Source: an uncultured Clostridia bacterium (lineage in GTDB: Bacteria; Bacillota; Clostridia; Oscillospirales; CAG-272). Taken from it: DNA of 24,000 nt. The notes beneath the pieces were generated by a model. That model was given only the letters and a program-made list of their open reading frames with translations. It made no database searches and had not been told where the DNA came from. Position 1 is the stretch's first letter; the number at the start of each line of letters is the position of its first letter. Of the stretch, positions 1 to 7,027 are shown one piece after another. Made by a program: the position numbers and the translations under genes. The stretch lies in the NCBI GenBank assembly GCA_904501715.1, contig CAJGCD010000017.1, positions 1 to 24,000 of the forward strand, given 5' to 3'.

Positions 1-498
1 AAGACCCATAAACACGCCGCCGATAGGTCCGTTCCACGGAATATCAGAGATTGCCAGAGCGGTAGAAGCACCGATCATAGCGGTGATCTCAGGAGAGCAA
101 TCGGGGTCAACCGACATAACCGTAAGGGTGAGCGCAACGTCGTTGCGGAGGTCCTTGGGGAAGAGGGGACGGATGGGACGGTCGATAACGCGGGAGGTAA
201 GAACAGCCTTTTCGGAAGGCTTGCCCTCTCTCTTAAGATATCCGCCGGGTATCTTTCCTGCCGCGTACATTCTCTCGTCGTAGTCGACCGAGAGGGGAAG
301 GAAGTCGATACCGTCACGGGGCTTTGCGGACGCGGTAGCGCAGCAAAGGAGCACGGTCTCGCCGTAGCGGATAAGAACAGAACCGTTAGCAAGTCCTGCC
401 ATCTTACCTGTTTCGATAACAAGGGGACGTCCGGCAAAGGTATAGCGGAACACCTTGTAATTCTTGAATTCGATGGGTGTGCTAATTGAATTAGACAT
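1..498 (-). CDS. pnp: Polyribonucleotide nucleotidyltransferase (PNPase), N-terminal part
   Basis: This is the first 166 codons of PNPase, the phosphorolytic 3'-to-5' exoribonuclease of the RNA degradosome; the rest lies beyond the left edge. The start is the ATG at 498-496, preceded on the minus strand by a GGAGG ribosome site. The visible part is the first RNase PH-like domain, with the family segments FAGRPLVIETGKMAGLANGS, then PLSVDYDERMYAAGKIPGGY, then SRVIDRPIRPLF, and AISDIPWNGPIGGVFMG at the edge. It lies about 200 bases downstream of rpsO on the same strand, the conserved rpsO-pnp order. In well studied bacteria PNPase controls its own message through a hairpin in this gap; whether that applies here is inference. 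No frame defects are seen in this part. Confidence 0.97.
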   Translation of the reverse strand, partial: MSNSISTPIEFKNYKVFRYTFAGRPLVIETGKMAGLANGSVLIRYGETVLLCCATASAKPRDGIDFLPLSVDYDERMYAAGKIPGGYLKREGKPSEKAVLTSRVIDRPIRPLFPKDLRNDVALTLTVMSVDPDCSPEITAMIGASTALAISDIPWNGPIGGVFMGL

Positions 499-643
499 AA
501 TATCCTCCAAAAAATATATTGATATTATCTCACAAGGTTTAGCACTTAAGCACGCGCCGCCCGCATTGCGCGGCGAATGATTAACTGCTAATACGATGTG
601 AGAATACCTGCAAGAAATAAAAAGGGGTAAAATAAAGAGTAAG

Positions 644-679
644 GGAGTGAGGAGTAAAAACAGCTTTACTCTTCACTCC
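644..679 (-). promoter_or_regulatory. Long hairpin in the rpsO-pnp intergenic region
   Basis: Positions 644-658 and 665-679 are complementary over 15 bp with one G-U type mismatch and a 6-base loop. The hairpin starts 16 bases after the rpsO stop on the minus strand. The bases after it are pyrimidine-rich but do not form a clean U-run, so it is at best a leaky terminator. It could equally be a processing or mRNA-stability hairpin, as known between rpsO and pnp in other bacteria. The hairpin is seen; its role is inferred. Confidence 0.6.
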
Positions 680-695
680 GACAACTATTTTGCTA

Positions 696-959
696 TTACT
701 TTCTGAGTCCAAGCTTCTCAACGATCGCACGGTAGCGCTCGATGTCGGTCTTCTGGAGATAACCGAGAAGGTTTCTTCTGTGACCTACCATCTTCTGCAA
801 GCCGCGGCGGCTGTGATGGTCCTTGTGATTGCTCTTGAGGTGCTCGGTGAGGTTCTTTATTCTGTAGGTCAGAAGTGCGATCTGAACCTCGGGAGAACCT
901 GTGTCGCCCTCGTGTGTAGCATACTGCTCAATAATTGTCTGCTTTTCGTCTTTCAACAT
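696..959 (-). CDS. rpsO: 30S ribosomal protein S15
   Basis: An 87-residue protein, the usual length for S15, which binds 16S rRNA early in assembly of the small-subunit platform. It starts MLKDEKQTIIEQYATHEGDT and carries the family signature TGSPEVQIALLTYRIKNLTEHL, followed by KDHHSRRGLQKMVGHRRNLL and the ending YRAIVEKLGLRK. The gene is transcribed on the minus strand ahead of pnp. A consensus promoter lies about 110 bases upstream, so there is a leader long enough for the S15 autoregulation known in several bacteria. I did not find a convincing S15-binding fold in it. The reading frame is intact. Confidence 0.98.
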   Translation of the reverse strand: MLKDEKQTIIEQYATHEGDTGSPEVQIALLTYRIKNLTEHLKSNHKDHHSRRGLQKMVGHRRNLLGYLQKTDIERYRAIVEKLGLRK

Positions 960-1070
960 TTTTGGTATTCACCTTTCAAAAATATATTTATCGATAACAC
1001 AGCAGGCGGCGGGTGAAAAATTGCTTGGCAATACATATATCCGCATACCGAGTTAACGACATACACGCAT

Positions 1071-1099
1071 ATTATAACACAAACGGATTTATTTGTAAA
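1071..1099 (-). promoter_or_regulatory. Sigma-A type promoter for rpsO
   Basis: On the minus strand, TTTACA (1099-1094) and TATAAT (1076-1071) are separated by exactly 17 bases. Transcription would begin near 1064, giving a leader of about 105 bases before rpsO. It lies between the end of the radical SAM gene and rpsO, so rpsO-pnp can be transcribed independently of that gene. Confidence 0.8.
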
Positions 1100-1135
1100 T
1101 AGTTTTTCGAAAAATTTTCTTTCTCAAATATCATC

Positions 1136-2026
1136 TTATTTAAAATCGGGGGTGAATTTTGACGAAGATGAGTCTCTCGCCTGTATAAATCCTTCAAAGC
1201 CCAGCTGTTCTGCCTTTTTTACAACGCAGGAATATTCAAAGGAGGTAACACGGCGGTGAAGCTCCTTATAGGGCGTATCGAAAGCAAATTCGGGGGTGTA
1301 TTGACTCATAAGGCTGAGAAGTATATCCTCCTTGGGAAGGAGAGATGACAGCTGCTCCAGCACGGCGATGCTGTCGTGGCGGCATCCCGGAAGAACTAAA
1401 TGTCTGACTATAAGACCGCTCCGCAGTATATCGGGCTCGCTTTGAGAAAAGCCATATCTGCCTACCTGTCTGAACATCTCTTGTATAGCCGCAGATGCCA
1501 CAGAGAAATAGTCGGGTGCCGAGGAGTATTTTTCGGACAGCTCCGAGGAAAAATACTTGAAGTCGGGCATATATATGTCAATAAGACCGTCAAGCCTCCT
1601 GAGCGAGTCGATGCTCTCGTATCCCGCGGAATTATATACTACGGGTATTTTGAGGTCGTTGCTTGCTCGCAATCTTTCAAGTATAGGCACAAGGCGGTGA
1701 ACAAAATGGGTGGGAGTTACCAGATTTATATTGTGCACCCCGCTGTCCTGAAGCTCAAGAATGGCGCGGTACAGCTCCTCATCGGTCATATCCGCTCCCG
1801 CACCGCCTCGGCGGCTTATGTCGCGGTTCTGACAGAATACGCATCGCAGAGAGCATCCCGAAAAGAATACGGTGCCCGAGCCCCGAGCTCCGCTTATGGG
1901 GGGCTCTTCAAAGTGATGAGGCGCAACACGGGCAACGCGCAGCGTATGGCTCTCGCCGCAGTATCCCGCTTTGCCTTGCGAGCGGTCAACACCGCATTTG
2001 CGCGGGCAGATATCACAGTCTTTCAT
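1136..2026 (-). CDS. Radical SAM protein of the PflX-like (COG1313) family
   Basis: A 296-residue cytoplasmic protein. The radical SAM cluster motif CX3CX2C is at Cys58, Cys62 and Cys65 in the segment SGCSLRCVFCQN; it would bind the [4Fe-4S] cluster that cleaves S-adenosylmethionine. A second Cys set precedes it at residues 4, 7, 11 and 23 (CDICPRKC...GYCG), typical of the COG1313 group of PflA-related proteins. The middle part (INLVTPTHFVHRLVP, YNSAGYES, DIYMPDFKY) matches the same group. The family is related to pyruvate formate-lyase activating enzyme but its substrate is generally unknown, and no glycyl-radical enzyme gene is nearby, so I give no gene name. The start ATG (2026) has AAGGAG nine bases before it. 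The gene is divergent from cinA. Confidence 0.9.
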   Translation of the reverse strand: MKDCDICPRKCGVDRSQGKAGYCGESHTLRVARVAPHHFEEPPISGARGSGTVFFSGCSLRCVFCQNRDISRRGGAGADMTDEELYRAILELQDSGVHNINLVTPTHFVHRLVPILERLRASNDLKIPVVYNSAGYESIDSLRRLDGLIDIYMPDFKYFSSELSEKYSSAPDYFSVASAAIQEMFRQVGRYGFSQSEPDILRSGLIVRHLVLPGCRHDSIAVLEQLSSLLPKEDILLSLMSQYTPEFAFDTPYKELHRRVTSFEYSCVVKKAEQLGFEGFIQARDSSSSKFTPDFK

Positions 2027-2192
2027 TACCGAAGCTCCTTCCCTTGGATGTCAGATACATTTTAACAGTATTTGCGGATTTTTGCGGGAATTATCCTTAA
2101 AATTCACAGAAAATTTACCAATATATTATTTTCTTAAAACAAATGTTTGGCACAATAAAGCGTGAAAAAACAGATTTTTGATGGAGATATTT

Positions 2193-3452
2193 ATGGCAGA
2201 AACCACACAAAGAGCAGAGATACTCTGCGTAGGTACCGAGCTTTTGCTCGGTGATATAGTGAATACCAATGCCGCCTTTCTTTCCCGAAGACTTGCGGAG
2301 CTGGGAATAGGAGTGTACCGCCAAGTAGCTGTTGGTGACAATCCTCAGCGGCTCTGCGATGCGCTGGCGGCTTGTCTTGAGCGGGCTGATATAGTCGTTA
2401 TGAGCGGTGGCTTGGGTCCCACTAAGGACGATCTCACCAAGGAGACAGTGGCAAAATTTTTTGGCAGACCTATGAGACTTCACCAAGAGTCCTTGGAGAC
2501 TATCCGCGATTATTTCAAGAAAACCGGCAGGGTGATGACTCAAAATAACGAGAAGCAGGCTGTGATGCCCGAGGGAGCCATAGTTTTCCCAAACAGGTAC
2601 GGCACAGCTCCCGCTCTTGCCATTGAAAACGAGTCAAAGACCGTTATAATGCTACCCGGACCTCCCGTGGAGCTGATGCCCCTTTTTGATGAAGAGGTAG
2701 TGCCTTATCTGGAAAAGAAATGTGACGCGGCTATCGTCAGCCGAAACGTTCATTTCTTTGGTATAGGAGAGTCGGCTCTGGCAGAAAAAATGGATAAGCT
2801 TCTTACAGAGTCGGAAAATCCCAGCGTTGCGCCCTACTGTCAGTCGGGAGAGGTGCGTCTGCGCGTTACTGCCAGAAGCGACGACAAGGAAAGCGCCGCC
2901 GCTATGTGCGATGAGTGCGTAAAAAGGATAATCGAGAGCGAGGTGGGCTGCTTCGTTTACGGCATAGATACCGATACCATAGAGAACGCGCTGGTAATGA
3001 AGCTTCATGAGAGCGGACTTACGCTGTCAGCGGCGGAATCCTGCACGGGTGGACTTATTGCCAAGAGAATAACCGATATCCCCGGCTGCTCCGACGTGTT
3101 TTTTGGCGGGTGCGTCACGTATACCAACGAGGTCAAGCAAAGGCTTTTGGGAGTGAAAGGCGAAACTCTTGACAGATATACGGCTATCTCTGCCGAGGTG
3201 GCAATGGAGATGGCGCGCGGGGTCAGAGAACGCACGGGAAGCGATATAGGTATATCCGCTACGGGCATTGCGGGTCCGGGGGGAGGAACTGAGGAGGCTC
3301 CCGTGGGAACGGTGTATCTCGGTATAAGCACCGAGGAGGGGGAGAGCTTCAGAAGGCTGTCGCTGTCCTCCAACAGAAGCAGGGAGTTTATACGCACCGT
3401 CAGTGCCACTAATGCGTATGATATGGTGCTGAAATATATAGCGAGTAAATAA
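2193..3452 (+). CDS. cinA: CinA: nicotinamide-nucleotide amidase / ADP-ribose pyrophosphatase-type protein
   Basis: A 419-residue two-domain CinA protein. The N-terminal half is a MoaB/MogA-like (COG1058) domain with EILCVGTELLLGDIVNTNA and VMSGGLGPTKDDLTKETVA. The C-terminal half is the PncC-type nicotinamide mononucleotide deamidase domain with LSAAESCTGGLIAKRI at about residues 279-294 and IGISATGIAGPGGG near the end. The family salvages NAD breakdown products by deamidating NMN; a link to competence is known only in some species. An ATG at 2181 and a TTG at 2178 are in frame, but GGAG at 2183-2186 sits six bases before the ATG at 2193, so I choose that start. Length and motifs are normal. 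It stands alone between the divergent radical SAM gene and the pfkA promoter. Confidence 0.95.
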   Translation: MAETTQRAEILCVGTELLLGDIVNTNAAFLSRRLAELGIGVYRQVAVGDNPQRLCDALAACLERADIVVMSGGLGPTKDDLTKETVAKFFGRPMRLHQESLETIRDYFKKTGRVMTQNNEKQAVMPEGAIVFPNRYGTAPALAIENESKTVIMLPGPPVELMPLFDEEVVPYLEKKCDAAIVSRNVHFFGIGESALAEKMDKLLTESENPSVAPYCQSGEVRLRVTARSDDKESAAAMCDECVKRIIESEVGCFVYGIDTDTIENALVMKLHESGLTLSAAESCTGGLIAKRITDIPGCSDVFFGGCVTYTNEVKQRLLGVKGETLDRYTAISAEVAMEMARGVRERTGSDIGISATGIAGPGGGTEEAPVGTVYLGISTEEGESFRRLSLSSNRSREFIRTVSATNAYDMVLKYIASK

Positions 3453-3486
3453 TTTGGTAAAAGGTCAACTTTTTTTTGCATACCTC

Positions 3487-3515
3487 TTGATTTTTTCTTT
3501 AATGTGTAGTACAAT
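3487..3515 (+). promoter_or_regulatory. Sigma-A type promoter for pfkA
   Basis: TTGATT (3487-3492) and TACAAT (3510-3515) are separated by 17 bases. The expected transcript start is about 65 bases ahead of the pfkA start codon. No riboswitch-like fold was recognised in this leader. Confidence 0.75.
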
Positions 3516-3586
3516 AATGGCAATATACCTAAAGTTTGACATTTTGCTGACGAAGATGCTTTGCATCAAGAGGAAGGGTGAATGAT

Positions 3587-4672
3587 ATGGATAAGATAAA
3601 GAAAATAGGCGTACTTACATCGGGCGGAGACGCTCCAGGAATGAATGCCGCAATACGCGCTATCACCGACAAGGCAATTGAGCAGGGACTTGATGTGGTT
3701 GCTGTTCTGGGCGGTTACAGCGGACTTATAAACGACAAGGTGGTTCCTATGACTATGGATACCGTGAACGGTATCATCAAGCGCGGGGGAACCTGTATAT
3801 ATTCCGACCGCTGTCCCGAATTTGCTACCGAGGAGGGTATGCAAAAGGCTATCGCTACCTGCAAGAAGCATAAAATAGACGCAATAGTTGCTATCGGCGG
3901 AGACGGAACCTTCAGAGGAGCTACCGACCTTAGCCTTCACGGAATTCCCACCGTGGGAGTTGCCGGTACAATAGATAACGATATCACGGCTACCGACTAT
4001 ACCGTTGGCTTTGATACCGCTATGAATACGGTTCTTGACGCTCTCGATAATTTTATGGATACCTGCGAGTCCCACGCGCGCTGCAACGTAGTTGAGGTAA
4101 TGGGAAGAGATTGCGGAGATATCGCGGTAAGAACCGCTATCGCCTCAGGCGCTATCGCTGTTGCTATTCCCGAGGTGCCCTTTGATGAAGCAGAGGCTCT
4201 TGACAGAATAAAGAGAGCAAGAGCGGCAGGGAAGAGAGGTATGATAGTTGTCGTAAGCGAAGGCGTATTCCACACCGATGAGAACGGCAACAAGATACCT
4301 TACGGCGAATATTTTACGGAGATATGTCAGAGAGATATTATGGAAACAAGATTTGCGCGACTTGCGCATTTTGTAAGAGGCGGAAATCCTACGCTTCGTG
4401 ACCGTCTGACAGCGTCCAGAATGGGCGTCAGGGCAGTGGAGCTTCTTCTTGAGGGCAAGAGCGACCTCATAGTTATAGAAGAGGACGGAAAGTACGTTCC
4501 TATGGATATCGTATTCGCGCTGACCACAGACAGAATGTACAAGAAAAAGCTTAAGGACGGAGACCTTGACAAGTACGGTGATGAGGATATAGCCGCAATG
4601 AAGGCTATATGCGATAAGCGTACCGCAGAGATCAAGGAGCTCTATAAGATAGCTAACGATATCGCGCTTTAA
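3587..4672 (+). CDS. pfkA: ATP-dependent 6-phosphofructokinase
   Basis: A 361-residue phosphofructokinase catalysing fructose 6-phosphate to fructose 1,6-bisphosphate, the committed step of glycolysis. Visible motifs are the nucleotide loop GVLTSGGDAPGMNAAIR (residues 8-24), GGDGTFRGA (104-112), the catalytic GTIDNDI (127-133) and VEVMGRDCGDIA (169-180). The glycine in GGDG and the glycine before TIDND are the residues of ATP-using enzymes; pyrophosphate-using ones carry Asp and Lys there. It is about 40 residues longer than the Escherichia coli enzyme because of a longer C-terminus. A GTG nine bases upstream is in frame, but AGGAAGG (3571-3577) is well placed only for the ATG at 3587. It ends at a strong terminator shared with holA. 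Confidence 0.95.
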   Translation: MDKIKKIGVLTSGGDAPGMNAAIRAITDKAIEQGLDVVAVLGGYSGLINDKVVPMTMDTVNGIIKRGGTCIYSDRCPEFATEEGMQKAIATCKKHKIDAIVAIGGDGTFRGATDLSLHGIPTVGVAGTIDNDITATDYTVGFDTAMNTVLDALDNFMDTCESHARCNVVEVMGRDCGDIAVRTAIASGAIAVAIPEVPFDEAEALDRIKRARAAGKRGMIVVVSEGVFHTDENGNKIPYGEYFTEICQRDIMETRFARLAHFVRGGNPTLRDRLTASRMGVRAVELLLEGKSDLIVIEEDGKYVPMDIVFALTTDRMYKKKLKDGDLDKYGDEDIAAMKAICDKRTAEIKELYKIANDIAL

Positions 4673-4687
4673 AATTTAAGTAAAATG

Positions 4688-4723
4688 AAAAAGCTGATTC
4701 ACGTAACAATGAATCAGCTTTTT
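4688..4723. terminator. Bidirectional terminator between pfkA and holA
   Basis: A 14-bp perfect stem (4688-4701 with 4710-4723) has A-runs on one arm and T-runs on the other, so it works as an intrinsic terminator on both strands. It sits 15 bases after the pfkA stop and 8 bases beyond the holA stop. Confidence 0.9.
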
Positions 4724-4731
4724 AAAATTGA

Positions 4732-5763
4732 TTACAGACAGCAGATAAGCCGGTCTATCGCGGTGTAGCCCTGAGGGGAGAGCTTTAGCGCGAGGTCCGC
4801 TTCGGAGCAGAGAAGCAGCGCGCGCTTTAGCTTTTGCTCGGATTTTGAGGCAGCCGCCTGTGCGTAGAGCTTGGTTTTGTATTCGTTGATCTTAAGCACA
4901 GCGGCAATCTCGCCTACGGGAAGTCCTTCGCCTTGCAGTGTTTTTATCGCCAGTAGGTCGCAAACCGCGCGGGATACCTCGGAGAGAATTATTACGGGCT
5001 CCACACGCCTAAATCTCATAACGTTCAGCGCGTCAATAGCTTCGTCGTATCTTCCGTCCAGTATGGCGTTGGTAAGCGCGTAAGCGTCTGAGTCGATAAC
5101 GGATGCCGAGATGTTATCTACATCCGCTGCTGTTATTTCTTTTCGCCCGTGAGAAAGAACGTAATAGGATATCTTTTCTGTTTCGGCGGAAAGCGTGAAC
5201 ATAGATTTTCCGCAGCGTTCAATTAGCATATTACATATAGCGGGAGATGCGCTGACTCCGTGATGCTCGAAGTGCTTTCCTATCCAGCTTGTCAGTCTTG
5301 CCCCCGAAATAGTGTCAAACTGTACGGGCGTCAGGTATTTTGAAAGCTCGGTAAGCACCGCCGAGGGGGCTTTCGGGAGCTTTCCCTCGTCTATAAGACC
5401 CGCGGGAACCGATATTATAAGCACGTTATAATCATATTCGGTGAGGGCAGAGAGTACTTCGCAAAGCTCGTCCAGCTCGGATTGCTTCATATCCGATATG
5501 GCGAGCCCGCTGACTGTCACTATCTTTTGCTCGCACATCATAGGAGGCGGCATAAGAGCATTGACGAGAGCTGATGCCGAATAATCCATAGGGTCGATTC
5601 GCACGTCGTTAAAGACGGCGAAGGTTTCGTCTGTACATACAGCTTCTCTGGCGGCACGCAGAGAAAAGCTCTTGAGATAGTCCTCCTCGCCAAAAAAGAG
5701 GTATCCGCCCGAGAGCCCTTTTTTCAGTTGCTTTCTGAAAATATCTTCCTTTATTATGTCCAT
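4732..5763 (-). CDS. holA: DNA polymerase III subunit delta
   Basis: A 343-residue protein of normal HolA length. Delta is the clamp-loader subunit that opens the sliding clamp. The N-terminus has the family pattern GGYLFFGEEDYLKSFSLRAA, followed by a short strand segment ending QKIVTVSG and a region LTEYDYNVLIISVPAG. The C-terminal collar-domain part is helical with FRRVEPVIILSEVSRAVCDL and the ending SPQGYTAIDRLICCL. Delta subunits keep the AAA+ fold but lack a working Walker A motif, and none is visible here. The start ATG (5763-5761) has a GGCGGTG ribosome site. It is a single gene converging on pfkA and divergent from rpmH. Confidence 0.93.
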   Translation of the reverse strand: MDIIKEDIFRKQLKKGLSGGYLFFGEEDYLKSFSLRAAREAVCTDETFAVFNDVRIDPMDYSASALVNALMPPPMMCEQKIVTVSGLAISDMKQSELDELCEVLSALTEYDYNVLIISVPAGLIDEGKLPKAPSAVLTELSKYLTPVQFDTISGARLTSWIGKHFEHHGVSASPAICNMLIERCGKSMFTLSAETEKISYYVLSHGRKEITAADVDNISASVIDSDAYALTNAILDGRYDEAIDALNVMRFRRVEPVIILSEVSRAVCDLLAIKTLQGEGLPVGEIAAVLKINEYKTKLYAQAAASKSEQKLKRALLLCSEADLALKLSPQGYTAIDRLICCL

Positions 5764-5888
5764 AATGCACCGCCTTTTCTTACTTCCTACATTTTATCAC
5801 AAAAAACCAAACTGTGCAACGATTTTTCGCATATTTTAGTCAAAGTAAAAAAAGTTTGCCAAAGTGAAAGAAAAAATTAAAAAACATC

Positions 5889-5917
5889 TTGACAAACAGA
5901 GGAAAATATGGTTAAAT
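5889..5917 (+). promoter_or_regulatory. Promoter of the rpmH-rnpA-yidD-yidC-jag operon
   Basis: TTGACA (5889-5894) is followed after 17 bases by TTAAAT (5912-5917); TATAAG at 5917-5922 is a possible alternative -10 but poorly spaced. A start near 5925 gives a leader of about 105 bases before rpmH. The stretch upstream (5764-5888) is A/T-rich with no gene. Confidence 0.7.
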
Positions 5918-5967
5918 ATAAGATGTCATTGTGTAAAAGCGTTATTTTGGCTATAACAGCAACACGC

Positions 5968-6003
5968 TTCCGGATAATTCCGGGCCAGACACGATCCGGA
6001 ATT
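5968..6003 (+). promoter_or_regulatory. Three-arm alternative hairpin in the rpmH leader
   Basis: Three CCGG-centred segments can pair in different ways. Arm 1 (5968-5975, TTCCGGAT) pairs perfectly with 5994-6001. Arm 2 (5976-5983, AATTCCGG) pairs perfectly with 5996-6003. Arms 1 and 2 can also pair with each other (5970-5974 with 5979-5983, four-base loop). The third arm is shared, so the structures exclude each other. It ends 11 bases before the AAGGAGGTG ribosome site of rpmH. There is no U-run after it, so if regulatory it would act on translation or RNA stability. The pairing is seen; a role is inferred. Confidence 0.5.
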
Positions 6004-6030
6004 AAAACAAAAATAAGGAGGTGCAGGTAA

Positions 6031-6165
6031 ATGCTCAGAACTTATCAACCCAAAAAGCGTCAGAGAAAGAAAGAGCACGGCTTCAGAAAGAGAATGGCAA
6101 CTGCTGACGGCAGAAATGTATTGAAGAGAAGACGCGCTAAGGGCAGAAAAAGATTGACCTATTGA
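6031..6165 (+). CDS. rpmH: 50S ribosomal protein L34
   Basis: A 44-residue, very basic protein, the standard length for L34, a component of the large ribosomal subunit. It starts MLRTYQPKKRQRKKEHGFRK, continues RMATADGRNVLKRRRAKGRK and ends RLTY, the universal L34 pattern. The ribosome site AAGGAGGTG (6015-6023) lies seven bases before the ATG. It is first in the conserved rpmH-rnpA-yidD-yidC-jag block. Alternative leader hairpins precede it and a further hairpin follows it before rnpA. Confidence 0.98.
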   Translation: MLRTYQPKKRQRKKEHGFRKRMATADGRNVLKRRRAKGRKRLTY

Positions 6166-6200
6166 TTTTGTCGGACTGATGTTCGATAGCCTGACACATA

Positions 6201-6262
6201 AAACCGCCGGTGACCCCCAAAAGCAGACGCCTGCTTTTTGTGAGCATCGGGGTTTTTGGTTT
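6201..6262 (+). promoter_or_regulatory. Hairpin between rpmH and rnpA
   Basis: A central stem (6219-6226 with 6231-6238, AAAAGCAG with CTGCTTTT, four-base loop) resembles a weak intrinsic terminator with a short T-run. Outer complementary blocks can extend it: ACCCC (6213-6217) with GGGGT (6249-6253), and AAACC (6201-6205) with GGTTT (6258-6262). A partial terminator here would let far more L34 than RnpA be made, which fits the needs of the cell but is inference. A smaller hairpin (6270-6285) precedes the rnpA ribosome site. Confidence 0.45.
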
Positions 6263-6307
6263 GAGGCGAAGAATGCCGACATTCTGTAAGGAAAGAGAAG
6301 GCAAGGA

Positions 6308-6718
6308 ATGAAAAGCATTGCGATAAGAGAAAATCATCTTTATAACAAGACTTACCGCAAGGGTAAAAGCTTTGTGGGAAAGCTGGTGGCGGTCTACGTG
6401 CTGCGCGATCTGGCGGCGGACAGGCTGGCAAAGGCGAACCCCCAGAAGAAGCGAGTTAACCGACTTGGACTTTCGGTATCAAAAAAGCTTGGAGGAGCGG
6501 TGGCTCGAAACCGAGCGAAGCGTGTCATACGCGCGGCTTACGATACGGTAAAGTCAGAGCTTAAGACGGGTAATCTTATCGTTATAAGTGCTCGCGGCGC
6601 GTTGCTTAGCAAAAAAAGCACCGACGTTGCCCGAGAGCTCAGATATGCTTTTTCAAGGCTTGAAATGCTTTCTTTGGCGGGTGTGCCCGAGAGCGATGCC
6701 CGCGGTAAGGAAAATTAA
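6308..6718 (+). CDS. rnpA: Ribonuclease P protein component
   Basis: A 136-residue basic protein, slightly longer than the usual 110-125. It is the protein subunit that helps the RNase P RNA trim the 5' end of precursor tRNAs. The N-terminal segment NHLYNKTYRKGKSFVGKLVA and the signature ARNRAKRVIRAAYD (the RNR motif, about residues 72-85) identify it, with GLSVSKKLGGAVARNRAKR just before. The extra residues are a polar C-terminal tail. The stop codon abuts the yidD start with no gap, so the two are translationally coupled, as in most bacteria. Confidence 0.96.
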   Translation: MKSIAIRENHLYNKTYRKGKSFVGKLVAVYVLRDLAADRLAKANPQKKRVNRLGLSVSKKLGGAVARNRAKRVIRAAYDTVKSELKTGNLIVISARGALLSKKSTDVARELRYAFSRLEMLSLAGVPESDARGKEN

Positions 6719-7024
6719 ATGAAGTATGTTTGCGCATGGCTCATACGCTTTTATCAGAAATTTTTATCACCTCTGAAACGAAATCCCACATGTAGGTTTA
6801 CGCCTACGTGCTCTGCCTACGCTCTTGAAGCGTTTATGAAACGTGGCTTTTTCGTGGGCCTTTGGCTGACGGTGAGGCGCATATTGCGCTGCAATCCGTT
6901 CTGCGCGGGAGGGTATGACCCCGTTCCCGAAAAAAAGCACAAAAGGATTCCGAAGTATCAAAGGGATGTGGAGAATGATAAAGACAATAATGACACTACT
7001 CTGTCCAACAGAGAGGAGAATTAA
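6719..7024 (+). CDS. yidD: Membrane protein insertion efficiency factor YidD
   Basis: A 101-residue YidD protein, thought to help YidC-dependent insertion of membrane proteins. The N-terminus is an amphipathic, membrane-associating helix (WLIRFYQKFLSPLK). The conserved core follows: NPTCRFTPTCSAYALEAFMK and then RRILRCNPFCAGGYDPVPEK, including the family cysteines. A polar Asp/Asn-rich tail of about 25 residues is not conserved in the family. The ATG directly follows the rnpA stop, and yidC starts three bases after the yidD stop, so the three are one operon. Confidence 0.95.
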   Translation: MKYVCAWLIRFYQKFLSPLKRNPTCRFTPTCSAYALEAFMKRGFFVGLWLTVRRILRCNPFCAGGYDPVPEKKHKRIPKYQRDVENDKDNNDTTLSNREEN

Positions 7025-7027
7025 AAA

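Noticed and set aside
690..1016. Hydrophobic 108-codon frame antisense to rpsO
   Set aside because: It is a shadow of a certain ribosomal protein gene and is not preceded by a ribosome site.
1400..2065. Open frame of 221 codons antisense to the radical SAM gene
   Set aside because: The sense strand has clear Cys motifs, while the antisense frame lacks a ribosome site and any family features.
5764..6030. Replication origin next to rpmH
   Set aside because: No repeated TTATCCACA-type boxes and no dnaA gene were found in this gap.
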